Below are positions 31,695 to 43,390 of a DNA stretch of 64,000 bases, piece after piece. The stretch is from Phaeotremella fagi (Eukaryota; Basidiomycota; Tremellomycetes; Tremellales; Phaeotremellaceae). Numbering within the stretch: position 1 is the stretch's first letter; every line of letters begins with the position of its first letter. The stretch is taken from NCBI GenBank assembly GCA_001599715.1, contig BCHU01000012.1, positions 620,001 to 684,000 on the forward strand, written 5' to 3'. The position numbers were made by a program, and so were the translations under genes. The notes beneath the pieces were generated by a model that made no database searches, was not told the origin of the DNA, and saw only the letters and a list, made by a program, of their open reading frames with translations.

Positions 31695-33335
31695 ATGTCC
31701 TCCAAGAATCGTATACCCCTCTCCTCAATCCCAACAACGTTCATCCACAAGAACCCCAACAAGACTCCCAAAATCCATTCATCAACGTTACCAACGAGCT
31801 CCTACCTCGGTCAATCAATCTCACCTGGGTACGATGATAACGACAACATCATGAATCTAGACGTTAGTTCGAGACAACATTCTTCTGGTCCTCCTTCACC
31901 TGCTTCTTTCGTCCATCAAGAAAACGATAAAGATCAAGAGCTCAAGGGTAATCTGGAGAGGATGAAGGAGTTCCCTGGGATTTGGTCGGATTCTGATGAT
32001 GACGATTCGGATAAAGAGAATGAGGTTCTTAGAAGTGGGAGTATTAGGAGTTTAGCTTCTAGCTCAAAGAACAGTAAGTGGAGCCCCTTGATGTTGTCAT
32101 TGTTTCCGTGTCCAGATGTTTCATTTGTACTAAATTTACTTAACACAGAATTGACACATCAACGTCGAACACTCTTCAGTCCCACACCGCACGCATCAGC
32201 TTCAACCTCAACCTCCAAATCACCCTACCTCCTATCAAGCTCCCCTCTACAAACTCAAATTTCCACTCCAACCCTAGCCTCAAATCCAAAAACCACCGCT
32301 CAGACGACACGAGACTTCTCCCCAATCAGCTGGACCCCTTCCCCACCAACAGCACGAAGTCGAAGTAAGAAACGTATCATTCTCAGTGAATCTGAGAACG
32401 ATGAAGAACCAGCTTCTTCGAACCTCAGTCGACCTCGATCTAGTGGTAGAAAGGCTGCTCGTGAAGCTGATCAAAGGAGACGTGAAAGTCTTGCTCAGGT
32501 CGCTACTTTATTCTCGGATGATGAAGGTGGTTATGTTGATCGTGGTGACGAACCTCGTTCTTCTTTCAACAAGGGGAAGGGGAGGGCTATGGATCTAGAT
32601 GAAGAAGGGGAAGAGGAGGAAGATCCGTTTTCTGGAACGGACGCTTTTGATGAAGAAGAATATAATCCAGATGGTGAGGGGGAAGCGGACGGTGACGGCG
32701 ACGACGACGGATTCCCTATATTCGAGGTTGAAGATGAAGAAACTATCGAAAACCTGGCACTCGAAAACTTGGCACCGAAAGAAGAAGAGGAGATTGATTA
32801 TGATGATCAATTTGGTGATATCGACTTGGACGTTCATCTGGATCTAGACAATTTCAACGGTCTCGATAACAGTACTGGGTTCAACAATAAAAACAACGAC
32901 CCGTCAAGTTCAACAATGGTTGAAACACATTTAGATTCATCATCTAACAGCAACAATTACCAAACCACAAATATGAAGAATCCGAATACATCTCAACATC
33001 CATATCAATCTTCATCACTGTTATCGAAATTAGACGATGTCGATTATTTAAATAATTCAGAATCATTTTCCAAAGCTAGTACCAATACCAATACCAATCC
33101 AACTGAACCAGAAGATCCATGTCCGTTAGTCATGCTCTGGGAACTTCCTCCTCATCTACAAGAGTTCTATAGTCAACATTGGAGACGTGGGGCGGATCGA
33201 GAGGGTGACGTTCGAGATACTGTTAGACGAGATGGTGGGAATCAATCCAGAGGTGGTGGTGGCTGGGGTGGGAGGGGACGAGGTAGAGGACGAGGTGGTG
33301 GTGGATATAAGAGAGGTAAGGGGAAGAAGAAATAA
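31695..33335 (+). CDS. Acidic protein with C-terminal RGG tail, function unknown
   Basis: Not recognised as a known family. From ATG 31695 (MSSKNRIPLSSIPTTFIHKN) it is Ser/Pro-rich, then strongly acidic (DLDEEGEEEEDPFSGTDAFD). A short conserved-looking segment, CPLVMLWELPPHLQEFYSQH, follows, and then a Gly/Arg-rich tail (GGWGGRGRGRGRGGGG) ending KRGKGKKK. The tail suggests RNA or DNA binding and nuclear location. One intron, 32074-32148 (75 nt, GTAAGT...CACAG), is a multiple of three and free of stops, so retention would add 25 residues. A nuclear role is an inference only. Confidence 0.7.
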   Translation: MSSKNRIPLSSIPTTFIHKNPNKTPKIHSSTLPTSSYLGQSISPGYDDNDNIMNLDVSSRQHSSGPPSPASFVHQENDKDQELKGNLERMKEFPGIWSDSDDDDSDKENEVLRSGSIRSLASSSKNSKWSPLMLSLFPCPDVSFVLNLLNTELTHQRRTLFSPTPHASASTSTSKSPYLLSSSPLQTQISTPTLASNPKTTAQTTRDFSPISWTPSPPTARSRSKKRIILSESENDEEPASSNLSRPRSSGRKAAREADQRRRESLAQVATLFSDDEGGYVDRGDEPRSSFNKGKGRAMDLDEEGEEEEDPFSGTDAFDEEEYNPDGEGEADGDGDDDGFPIFEVEDEETIENLALENLAPKEEEEIDYDDQFGDIDLDVHLDLDNFNGLDNSTGFNNKNNDPSSSTMVETHLDSSSNSNNYQTTNMKNPNTSQHPYQSSSLLSKLDDVDYLNNSESFSKASTNTNTNPTEPEDPCPLVMLWELPPHLQEFYSQHWRRGADREGDVRDTVRRDGGNQSRGGGGWGGRGRGRGRGGGGYKRGKGKKK

Positions 33336-33730
33336 CGTCGGTGAAGTGACACCAGTGGTTTTGGGTTTATGTTTATCTATTCATTCGATTTTTCTTTTTC
33401 CCAATTTGTACATAGATCTGTTCGTTGGGGTTTTTGCACAGCAAATAGCTCAAGACAGTTTGTATATTACTGTACATAACGAAGAATTTCAGATTCATTT
33501 CACAACCTTATGTTTGTTTGTAGATTATTTCGTTGTTTCTCCCTTTACTTCATCTACCATGTCATCAATCATCAACTCATTATCATTAAACCAATCATGC
33601 ATACTGTACAAAATTAAATGTGAAGGCGAAGAGAATGAAACCAGGCGTAGGATTGAAATGACACTGTATTCCTACATTATAGAATGCAATACAAAAATGG
33701 AGTTACCGAAAAGACAAAAACCAAACAAAG
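33336..33730. other. Intergenic, convergent 3' ends
   Basis: 395 bp between the RGG-protein and YIH1 stops. AT-rich UTR sequence. A + strand ORF runs through it in another frame but has no domain signal and is treated as chance. Confidence 0.4.
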
Positions 33731-35376
33731 CTATCGTCTACCTTTTTTATTCTTCCCAGTCCCACCCCCACCCCCACCCCCAACCTCACCCAAAAACCCA
33801 GCTAATTCCAAGGCATCCCTAGCAGATTGATTGATATGTTTAAACCTATCTGAACCAAGTAAAATCCCACCGTACCATCTCGAAACCACTATCAAAACGT
33901 TTTCAAGTTCCAGGATCTCTAGGAGATGTTTGAGTCGAGCTCCAGCTTGAGATTCACCGTCGTCGTCGTAATCTAAACCAATCTATGAGTTCTAGTCCCT
34001 TGTCCTTGTGTTTTGATTCTCCAACATCAAAGAATTGGATAGAATAAAATTACTTACCAGTATTGAAAACGCTTCCTGGGGCACCACCCAAATCTTTCTT
34101 TATCCTGTAAGCGAAAATCGCCGGATGAGCAGCCTTGGATATCTTCTTATCACTCAGTAATTCGTGAATCACCAATGGGACTTGTCGTTCATCATCGACT
34201 CTGATCGCGTGACCAATAAAAGTAGATTTCCTATCCACGATAGGGCTAGAGGAAACGATTTGTAGACCAGTGTTCAAATTTTGTTTGGGACTAGTCGATT
34301 CGGTACCAGTCTTGGAATAACTGAACGTCGTTCTGGCGGTAGGTCTTTCCAAGAAATTCGAATCCGAGCCAACCCCAGCTTCAGCTGTTGCTGAAGCAGC
34401 CTCCATCTCACTCTCTTCAACCATCTCCCCGTTAATCGTATTCTCCATCGCCCGTCCCAATTTCCCAGATCTTCTCTCCTCCTCACGTAATTTTTCAGAT
34501 TCAAACCCTAATTTCAGATTGTTGAGATACCAACTTTTGACTAGATTCGAGACGTGCTGTAATCCTTCGAAAACGCATACATCGCCTGGAACGAATTTGA
34601 CTCCATTTGACGTTATGTAGGTACGTGTTATGTCGCCGACTGTGAACACGACTCTGTCAATGAGACGAACAGTATGGATAGAGTTCCACTCACATAATCC
34701 AGCGTCTATACTGTAGTTCCCTAGATATCTTCCAAGAAGTTGTAATTGTGGAGCAGAGGAATTCGGATAAGTGGGAGGTAAACTTATCAAAACTCTCATT
34801 TTCGGTATCTCATCTTTCCCAATGTTGAAATCAACGAAATCCAAATCATCGAATTCCCAAACTGGTAAATTGATTTCATATCTGATTCTATCACCTGGAG
34901 TAATAGTGATTTCGTCTTCTTCACTATCTTCGTCGTCAGTGTTTGAATGATGTGGACTACTCCAATCGGTAGATATCGATATCGAAATCGGTGAATTCGT
35001 GTTGGAAGGGATGTTTATTGATGAAGGTCGAGAATTGATAGCTAGTTTAACTGAATTTTCGGAATAGATCGAGAGAAGAGCTTCGATCTCGTATCCTATA
35101 GCAGGTAGATTGGGATTAAATTCAGATTCCTCCGATTCAACTAGATATTGAATGAACTGTTAAAACATTGTCAGTTGATCGCCCCTTGTTCGTACTTACC
35201 TTCAACAATGTTTTATGTGGGTTCTTGGGTTTTAACGGTGGACTTCTCCTTTTATTTCCGGAGTTTGGGTTTGAAGATTCAGACGAGAAAGAGGATGTTG
35301 AAGATGAAGGTTGCATGTCTATTGAGAGATGACTGAGATTATCGATTACAGAGAGTGATTGAGTTGGGATGGTCAT
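33731..35376 (-). CDS. YIH1: IMPACT/Yih1 family protein (RWD + UPF0029)
   Basis: Predicted regulator of the Gcn2/Gcn1 amino-acid starvation response; Yih1 competes with Gcn2 for Gcn1. The N-terminal RWD domain includes FIQYLVESEE, YEIEALLSIYSENSVKL, and MRVLISLPPTYPNSSAPQLQ. A charged linker follows, then the ancient IMPACT domain: DRKSTFIGHAIRVDDE, AAHPAIFAYRI, GSVFNTDYDDDGESQAGARL and VLIVVSRWYGGILLGSDRFK. The split GSVFNT|DYDDDGES joins over an intron at about 33974-34060. The extreme C terminus is GEVGGGGGGTGKNKKGRR, encoded by a CCCCCA repeat (33761-33784). Start ATG 35374-35376 and stop 33731-33733. The RWD is longer than in yeast Yih1. Confidence 0.9.
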
Positions 35377-35935
35377 GATGGTCCAGGTGTGTTGTTATTC
35401 GTTAGATGATATGATGAGTTATAAATACAAGACCGATGGAGCTGTTGAAATTATTTTTAATGTAAGATTTCATCTCTCTCAGCTGAAATTCAGGTAAAGT
35501 TTGGATCACAGGTTATTAACCCGAATTCCCTTTATTCTTTTACGTGAAGTTACGCTGGAACCTGAAATGCGTCATTCCTACATTCCGCAGGAAGAGATAG
35601 AGACAAGGAGCTCAGTCAGAGGGGGGTCATAAGATTCATTCGTTCATCCATTCCATTCGTTTCTATGCTTTCTCATCTCGGCACTCGGCTCCTCCTTCTC
35701 ATCCTCTTCATCCCCATCCCCATCCACCCACTCCACCTCAAAGGTCAACATCGTGTGTGATTTTCTATACAATCATTAGTATCACATCTGTATCATATCT
35801 AGTAACAACCTACAGCTTCGAAATGTAATGTCCAAGAAGACAACAATTTCCTTCTATTAACCTGATCACCGTCCATCCTAATAACCGAATTGGTTTATCA
35901 GTAACCGAGACCCTAACCCAATCATCCAAAGACAC
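35377..35935. other. Intergenic between YIH1 promoter and PMT4 3' end
   Basis: 559 bp holding the YIH1 5' region and the PMT4 3' UTR. A run of AT-rich sequence and a pyrimidine-rich stretch (35640-35740) were seen. No gene was recognised. Confidence 0.4.
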
Positions 35936-38505
35936 CTACGTAATACCATAAGTCAAGGGAGCGATGAACAAGAAAGTACCAATAACGATCAACATCAACA
36001 CAGCAACGACGATCCAAGCCGTTCTACTCATCTGAGCCCTGACAGCAGGTCTCAAACGAGTTTTTGGTCCTAACACCGAAACTGGGAAATTTACAGTTTC
36101 AACAAGAATAAAATTCAATACTGATCCAGCTACCAGTGCAGAAGCTAGATGGGCCGGTAGATAATGATGTAGGAATTTTTGTCGACTCATCAAGTAGAAC
36201 GGGAAATAATGGTATGCCCATGTACCCAAGAAGAATCCCGTGTTACGATATAATCTATTTCTAACGTCTATAACTAGGGTTAGGTTATTCATCTTGGAGA
36301 AGGATAACACCTACTATCCTCAATTGGATCCAATCCTCTTCGACGAGCTAACATGTCCGCACCAATGATTCCAACAAAGATACTCAAAGCGACAGAACAA
36401 GTCCACCAACCTAGCAGATTACCGATCATATAAATCTGTTCGTTTTTATCGTTATCAGTCCAGAAACTGATTCCACTTAAACAGAAAGGCCATTCGACAG
36501 GACCACTGGCATAAGGATGTGAACCAGTTAAACCGGCGTTATGTTGTAACATCAGGATTTGGAGTTGGAAGAATTTTTTGAAGAAATTCATTTTTTTGAT
36601 TTGTTTAGGTTCAACTTGAACTGTTCTATTCCTGAAATCGTGACCTGTTCCATCTGAGATGATATCACTAACGAACCACAATGTCGTTCGATCTCCAGTG
36701 TTTTTGTTACCGTTGATTTCGTTATGACGATGTCCCCATTCTGGTAATACCCCACTGTGCGTCCAGAGATGAACTTTGGTTGACATGTGGGTGAGTCTGA
36801 AATGACCAGACAAGGATCTCCAAGGTTCACCTTCATGAGCGTCTTGAACTTGAACTTGGAAGAATGTATCAGCTCTACGTTCCTCAAGCTCTTCTTGTCC
36901 TACTGTGGTGAATTCTTGATTAGTTGGCATGAGTGGTGAAGCGACGTCGTGAGTTAAAAGTACAGTGTTGGTGTTGACGTGTAAAAGCTGAACAACATCG
37001 TTATGACGGACGACTCTCCCTCTACCAGTTTCTGGGAGTTCCTTGGTGGGTAAAACCTGCCAGTTGTTGTTGGTGTCGTTGTGCGGGTATCCTGTTACTT
37101 GTTGACCTAAAACGTCAGTTGATGTTAAACTTTCACCTCACCTTGACTACTGATTCTACCATCATCATATCGCAAAGGATAGTTTTCCGGATGAGAATGG
37201 AGATACACCTTGGATTCCTTATGACGTATAGAGATGGTGTCGTAATAACGGATTTCTAAAGTGTCAAAACATATTCTCATAACGAGACCTACCTTGAGCG
37301 TTCAACAAAAGTTCATTGCCCATCAAAGTTTCTTGGAACTGCGGACTCATGAAAGAATCACCTGGTCCGGAGTATTTCAGAATTTTGAAATGAACCCAGA
37401 AGAAAGACATGTAGATAACAGCAGGAACCAGTATGAGACCAACGACACGGTAAAAGAAATGTTTATTGAAGTAAGCCTAACATTGTCAATGATATCCGAT
37501 TTTCCTGTTTGTTGTGAACGTACCATCGAATTACCACGTTTGACATCGAGTATACCCCAAAGATCCCAAAGCACCGCAGAACCCACACTCAAAAAAGTGA
37601 ATAATCCAACCATCTTGCAACCCAAGGTACAAGCCAAAGCAGCTCCGGTAGCTAATAGCCAGAACCACCATTCTCTCCCAAATTCCCTATAACGTTGTTG
37701 GTGGAATTTGATGTAACAGAGTAAGGAAAGTGACATGAATAGAACTAGAGCTGCGTCAAGAAGGATAAGTCGAGTCTGAGTGATATGACCGTTATCTAAA
37801 AGTGTCGGCTTGGTTAGGAAGAAGTTGAATCAATATCTTCCGCAGAAAGACCTACCGAAAAGGATTAGAGACGCAGAAAAAAGCGCAATTCCAACTGGAT
37901 AACCTGATTCCCTCATGATAGCATAAACGATAGGGATAGTGATAGAACCCATGATAGCACAGAAACTTCTCATACCGACATAAGGTACCTAAACCATACA
38001 TCAACGAATGATCAAAGAGTTACTAAAGAATTGAATTGAACCTACGTTCGCAGCGGTGTAATTATCACCAATCTGATGAAAACCGAAACCACCATCAAAT
38101 CCAACTAACCAACCACCAAGTGCGTTAAGCAATTTAGCGAATGGGGGATGAACGTCGAAATAATATTCTCTTCTTAGATATTGACCAGCGAAAGCTCCGA
38201 AATGGACTTCATCGAAAACGACTTGATCTGGATGACCGATTCGATAGAATCTAATGATGAACGCTAGTACAGTAAGGAAAGTTGCTGTTCCGTATGAGAT
38301 GAAGAATTCTTTTCTTAGGGCGGTGGAATCTGGACGTGGGATTGGGGAACGTCTCTGAGTTTGGAGTTGGGGTTAGGTAGATCCTTGGTTACGGACGGAA
38401 AGAGTAAACACTCACTTTATCATCTTCACCGCTGACTACACGATTTATACTTTGTGGTAAAGCGGATTCACCACGTCCAGTTCTACGACGTGTACCTAGA
38501 GACAT
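35936..38505 (-). CDS. PMT4: Protein O-mannosyltransferase, PMT4 family
   Basis: ER membrane dolichyl-phosphate-mannose:protein mannosyltransferase (GT39). Start ATG 38503-38505 (MSLGTRRRTGRGESALPQSI). The first luminal loop holds the catalytic DEVHFGAFAGQYL and YYFDVHPPFAKLL. Several hydrophobic segments follow (WWFWLLATGAALACTLGCKM among them). The MIR region includes LLTHDVASP and VWTHSGVLPEWGH-like sequence with EINGNK, typical of PMT4/POMT1. The C-terminal membrane part has SHPYASGPVEWPF, EQIYMIGNLLGWW and YHYFPFYLMSRQKFLHHYLP. The PMT4 assignment, not PMT1/2, rests on the THDVASP and HPYASGPVEW blocks. Stop TAG 35936-35938. There are many introns; acceptor choices near 37260-37460 are approximate. 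Confidence 0.9.
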
Positions 38506-38683
38506 TATGTCTGTGAATGGTGATGGTTGTGTAGATGATGTTTTGTCGAGTAAAAAAGTATAGTTTCAAGGGTGGTGTTGTGAATTTAAACCGTGCAATT
38601 CAATGGACGCGACAACGTGGCGTGGCGCAGCAAGATCAACAACTACATGAACAAAATCAATCGTACAAGACATACATAACCTC

Positions 38684-41600
38684 CTAACCCCTTCGTAATC
38701 TAACAGCAGGTTCACCATATGTACGAGGTCTAGCTCCAGCCTGCCAAACCGTTGGAGTCTGAGCAATAAAATGAACTTCCCAATCATCCTTAATTAATCT
38801 CCTATGTCTCCTAACCTGAGCCCTCTGTCTCACCAATCTCCGTCTCTCCCGTTCCCTCTCAGCACTTCGTAAAGCTCGTTCACGTCTAGGTAAATACATA
38901 TCATTCCTTTTTGCTTCCTTCTCCTCAACATCCCATTCGTCCGCCATCAAATCATCTTCAGAATCGGAATTCGATAAATCGTCTTCGGAGAATTCGTCGG
39001 CTCGTGAAAAACCTCGTCGATGATGATCTAACGGAGGTGGAATAATTTTTCGTCCGTCTTGAGCTGCGTAGACTCTTATACCTCTTGGTGAGAAGAAAGC
39101 GACTGCCCATGAAGCTAGTAACGAATGGACTCCATCCGTTAAGACTGGTTTAGGTCCTTTACCGTGGTCGGATTTTTTGGTGAAATCGTGTTGAGCACCT
39201 GTGATAGCTTCTCTTGAAAGGTCTTCGATGAATCTCATCCTATTTTCAAACTAAATCTAAAGAAAAAATGATGAAACAAAGAGAACTCACCAATCGCTCT
39301 CTTGAACATCGTGAGTAAATAATTCCCGAGGTAAGTGGAGCGTATGAGGATGATTCAAACTTTCAGCAGGAAGTGAGAAAGGTGAAAACGATTCATAACG
39401 ATATTGAGAGTCTTGAGCTGCAGGTGGTCGATCGAAAGCCAACGGTCTAAAAAAGAAAAAATAAAAAAATTCAACAAATTGCATGAAGTATTATCGAGGA
39501 TAATAAGATCTCCATCCGACGTACTGCTCTGGTCTACCTGTACCTTCACTAGCTCCACTTCCACTTCCTGCCAACGTCGTTAATCGCATATCTCTGGTCG
39601 CGGTGTTGACAGCTGGTAGTGGAGCTGGTGGTGGTGCGCCTAATGGATCTAGGGCGTTGGGGTTGGGTGGGATGACTGGTGGGACTGGGACTGCTTGTGG
39701 GATTTGAGCACCTGCTGAAACGATGGGTCGACCCCATCCGTCCCACCCTGTACATTTTTATTAGCCATGTAGACCAGGTTTATTCTACGTTGATGAAATA
39801 CCTTCAGGGAGTGGGGGTGGGACTGAGATTAGCGATTAGTAATCGAACTTGTTCTTAGGATAAATTTTGGAAACCCACTCTGACGTCCATACTGATCAAA
39901 TCCTTCTTGTCCAGGTCTAGCGATGAAGGGTATACCAGCTGGCATCTGTGGTAGAGTCGAAGGATCAGGTGGTCGATAAGGTTGACTATAATTTATCAAC
40001 CAAAGTCGTGTTTCCTTTTCACTGAAGAATAGCCAAAGGACCCTTACCTAGACCCAACACCACCTGGACCAGCGAAATCTAATCAAGTAAAAACATCATG
40101 TTGATAAATTGCAGATCGAAAGTGAAAAGGCAGATGAATAAGAAGGTTCAAACATCAATACATTTTCTCTGCACGAAAGACGAGAAAAAATCAAATTCTA
40201 GAATTACCTCTTCCTAACATATCACGACCGAATCTTCCTGGTAGAGAATTATAGAATCCCATACCGGGCATACCAGGCATTACACCTGGTATAGGAGCTG
40301 CCATGGGTAAAGGCATACCCATAGGTAAACCCATTCCCATGGATGGATAGCCCATCATCCCACCCATACCCATACCCATACCCATCATCATCGGATTCAT
40401 TCCCATCATCGGATTAAACATTGGTGGTCGTGTGGCGAATAGTGGTGGTGGTCTTGGAAATGTTTGGGGGAACGGTTGGGGTCTACAATAAGAGTATAAA
40501 GAATGAAAAATATTAAAAGTTATATGTAGAATGTTAAAATACAATTCATACAATGTATAGAATTTGAAACCCAGTGACCATCACCATCATCATCAAAACA
40601 GGAAATTTAATTTGGTGTTACGGAGCAGTAGTTGAGTTTCAAATGGTAGTAAAGGTAGCAAAGGAACATCAGTCAGTAAAGGAAGCCGCATTCGTCATGA
40701 AATCCACTCCACATCTACAGTCCACCTTCCAAGAAAGCTGGACTCCATTTCCGTACAAGAAAACAAGTAAGAAAACGACCTACCCTCCAAACCCAAAGCC
40801 ACCCCTAAACATACCCGGATTCATCGGACCAGGGATAGGAGCAGGTTGACCACCGTTGAATCGAGCATCGAATCGATTTTTTGCAGCGTTCTCCAAAACC
40901 GTTGGTGCAGGTGGATAAGCGTATCTAATGGTCCCACCGATCTTCAGATTTTTATCTAGTGTATGCATAAGGAAGACTTACCTCTCACTCTCAGGTCCAC
41001 CAACGTATTCTCCAACAATCGATAACCACCTTTAGGAGTTCTCGATGGCGACCGATCCCTATCTTTCCGATGTCTGTGATGATGATGTCGACTTCTACCT
41101 CTTTCCTCGACTACATCCAATCCCTCTCCAACACCTTCTTCGGGATGTTCAATCTCCGTCCTAGTACTCATCGGAGTAGTGATCAATTCACCCTTCCTCC
41201 CCTTTTTAGATTTATATTCATGAACCCTAGCATGAATATGTTCTTTCCCATCTGGATCTTTTTCAATTTCAGCAGTGATAGTCGCAACGGTGACAGGGAC
41301 CGGTGGTGGTGATTTTATCTGAGGGGGTGGTAATGATTTTAATTTCTTCGGGGGGGTATGTTTGATCAATGCTTGATAGTCAACTATGTAGTTTTTGTTA
41401 ATATGTATACGGAATATCACTCGAAAAAAGGAACTTACCTATAGGAATAGGTCTTAATCCACCTTTTGTACCCTCAACACCCGAAGCGATTCCCGGATCA
41501 CCTAAATTGATTTCCCGTTTTCCAACACCTAAAGTAGTAGGATTTCCAATGGTAGTAGCAGCAGTATCGAATTCATTCCCAGAATCACCAGAACCAGGTG

Positions 41601-42948
41601 ATGAATGTTTAGGGAAAATAATAGTTTCAACCGTAGTAGTCTCAATCAACTTTTTATCATCATTCGCAGGTGATTTAAAGATTGAAACCGGTGGTGAATT
41701 AGCTCGACCAATAATTTTCTTGGTAGTTTTTACGACTTTCTCAATATGACCATCAGCGTCTAAAGTTGTCTTCGTTTCTTCTGACATCTCCATACCCCCT
41801 CCGCCTCCGTTTTCATCTTTCTCCTCGACTTCAGTTGGTTTTTCAGATCTACCAAATAATTTAGGTAAGATTTTCATTTTTTTGGAAGTAGATTTTGGCG
41901 CTGGTGTTGGTGTTGAAGGTACCTCTCCTTCTTCAATGATTTGATCAGGTGTTAAAGCAGGTGCAGGGATTGGAGGTGATGATCTGGGTTTCGGTGTGAT
42001 TTGCGTTCCTTTATTCGAAGGAGGTGTCGTAACCACCGGAACGGAGGTTGGGGTCGGTTGAGCTGGAGCTGGAGCTTGGGGTTGAAGTAGAATTTCCGCT
42101 GGTGGTGGTGGTGGGGGCAGGACGACTGGTTGTACAGCTACCGGAACAGGTATAGGTGCAGCTTGTGGTGGTTGGATATACCCAGGTGGAATGGTTACGT
42201 TGACAACTACCTCTGGACGTCTGTCCCTGTCCCTGTCCCTACTTCGATGAGAGTGATGTGAATGATGCGAATGGTTTGAATGATGAGAAGCGATAGAATG
42301 GATCGAAGGAGCAGGTGAACCTTTCGAATGAGCTGATGTCACCGTCGCCGCTGGAACTGGAACTGGAGGCGTATCGTTCTCAACGAAATAAATAGGTTCG
42401 ACGACCGAACCTTGGACTTGGGGTTGAGCTTCTTCTGGAACCTCTTCAACAGCTACAACCGTCGGAGGTGAAACGATCGAAGCCGCTTTATTCTTTTTGG
42501 ATTTACCTTTCCTACCCCCACCCCCTCCCGCGCCACCATCCCCAGAAGACTTGATCTTGATATCAGTCTCAACGATCTTAGTATGTTCCTCCCTAACCGT
42601 CCTCCCACCAGCTGACCCCGACCCAACAACCGACCCGGGGGGAGTCACTTTGACGACTGAAATCTTGTCTTCGATCGGAGGTTTAGATTGAGATTGAGAT
42701 TTTTCACTGAGAGCTTTGATCGTATGTACTGAATCTATATCTGAATCAGATTCAGAATCAGATTCAGACCTGGCGTAATGTGAATGATGATGTTGATGTT
42801 GGTGTTGGTGTTGATGAATATGTTTTTGAGTTTTCACCGATGGTGCTGGTGCAGGTTGGATTGTTGAAGGTGGAACAACGGAATATAAAGATGTAGTTCT
42901 AGATGAAGGTAATGGGATTGGAGTTGGGTTATTTACTGTTTTAGTCAT
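38684..42948 (-). CDS. Large low-complexity Pro/Ser/Met/His-rich protein, function unknown
   Basis: Not recognised. One gene model joins exons in frame from MTKTVNNPTPIPLPSSRTTS (42948) to GEPAVRLRRG (38684). N-terminal 500 residues: His/Gln run (HIHQHQHQHQHHHSHY), Ser/Glu/Asp and Pro-rich blocks, HSNHSHHSHHSHRSRDRDRD. The middle has KGGYRLLENTLVDLRVR, then a Pro/Gly/Met region (FNPMMGMNPMMMGMGMGMGG). The C-terminal part looks folded: YVGWRSYYPRRPLAFDRPPA, HLPRELFTHDVQESDWMRF, IEDLSREAITGAQ, GVHSLLASWAVAFFSPRGIR, WEVHFIAQTPTVWQAGARPR. Acidic and Arg/Glu-rich segments lie between. The mix suggests a condensate-forming or RNA-associated protein, an inference only. The model could be two genes, but splice phases agree at each joint examined. 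Confidence 0.65.
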
Positions 42949-43390
42949 TTTGGTGAGGACTCGGACTCGTGTTTCAGAAGCAGAAAGAAAACGTTTAGTT
43001 TAGTCGTCAAGACGACGACGACGGTTGTCGGTTTCTTGGTGATTCTACTAGGACTTTTGACTGTTTCGACAAGACACTGTACTAGACTCAACGATCTGCA
43101 TAACTTATATATATCATATATGCAAGTATGAGCTCAAAGGCTGGACTTGATATCGACCGGATGCGGCGTTGACTGTATGCATTTAAGTGGTAGGTGCTGT
43201 GTGCTGTGTGTTGTTGTGTGTATTAGGTTATCAAAGGTGTGTTTCATTGAATTCACCATCACTCATTGTTTCGTTGAATCGCCACGCCACACCTGTCAGT
43301 CAAGATCCAAACTCGCATTCAAGAAGATACAAAACACCTATGAACATAATACAACAATCAACAAACATACCCCAACCCCACCGTCCCACT
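42949..43390. other. Intergenic upstream of the low-complexity gene
   Basis: 442 bp with a GAC trinucleotide run (about 43006-43022), an AT palindrome-like tract (TATATATCATATAT, about 43107-43121) and a GT-rich stretch (43193-43222). No gene was recognised; the ATG7 stop follows. Confidence 0.4.

Noticed and set aside
33187..33822. 211-codon + strand ORF over the end of the RGG gene
   Set aside because: It is a shifted-frame shadow of the Gly/Arg repeat and runs into the convergent YIH1 gene.
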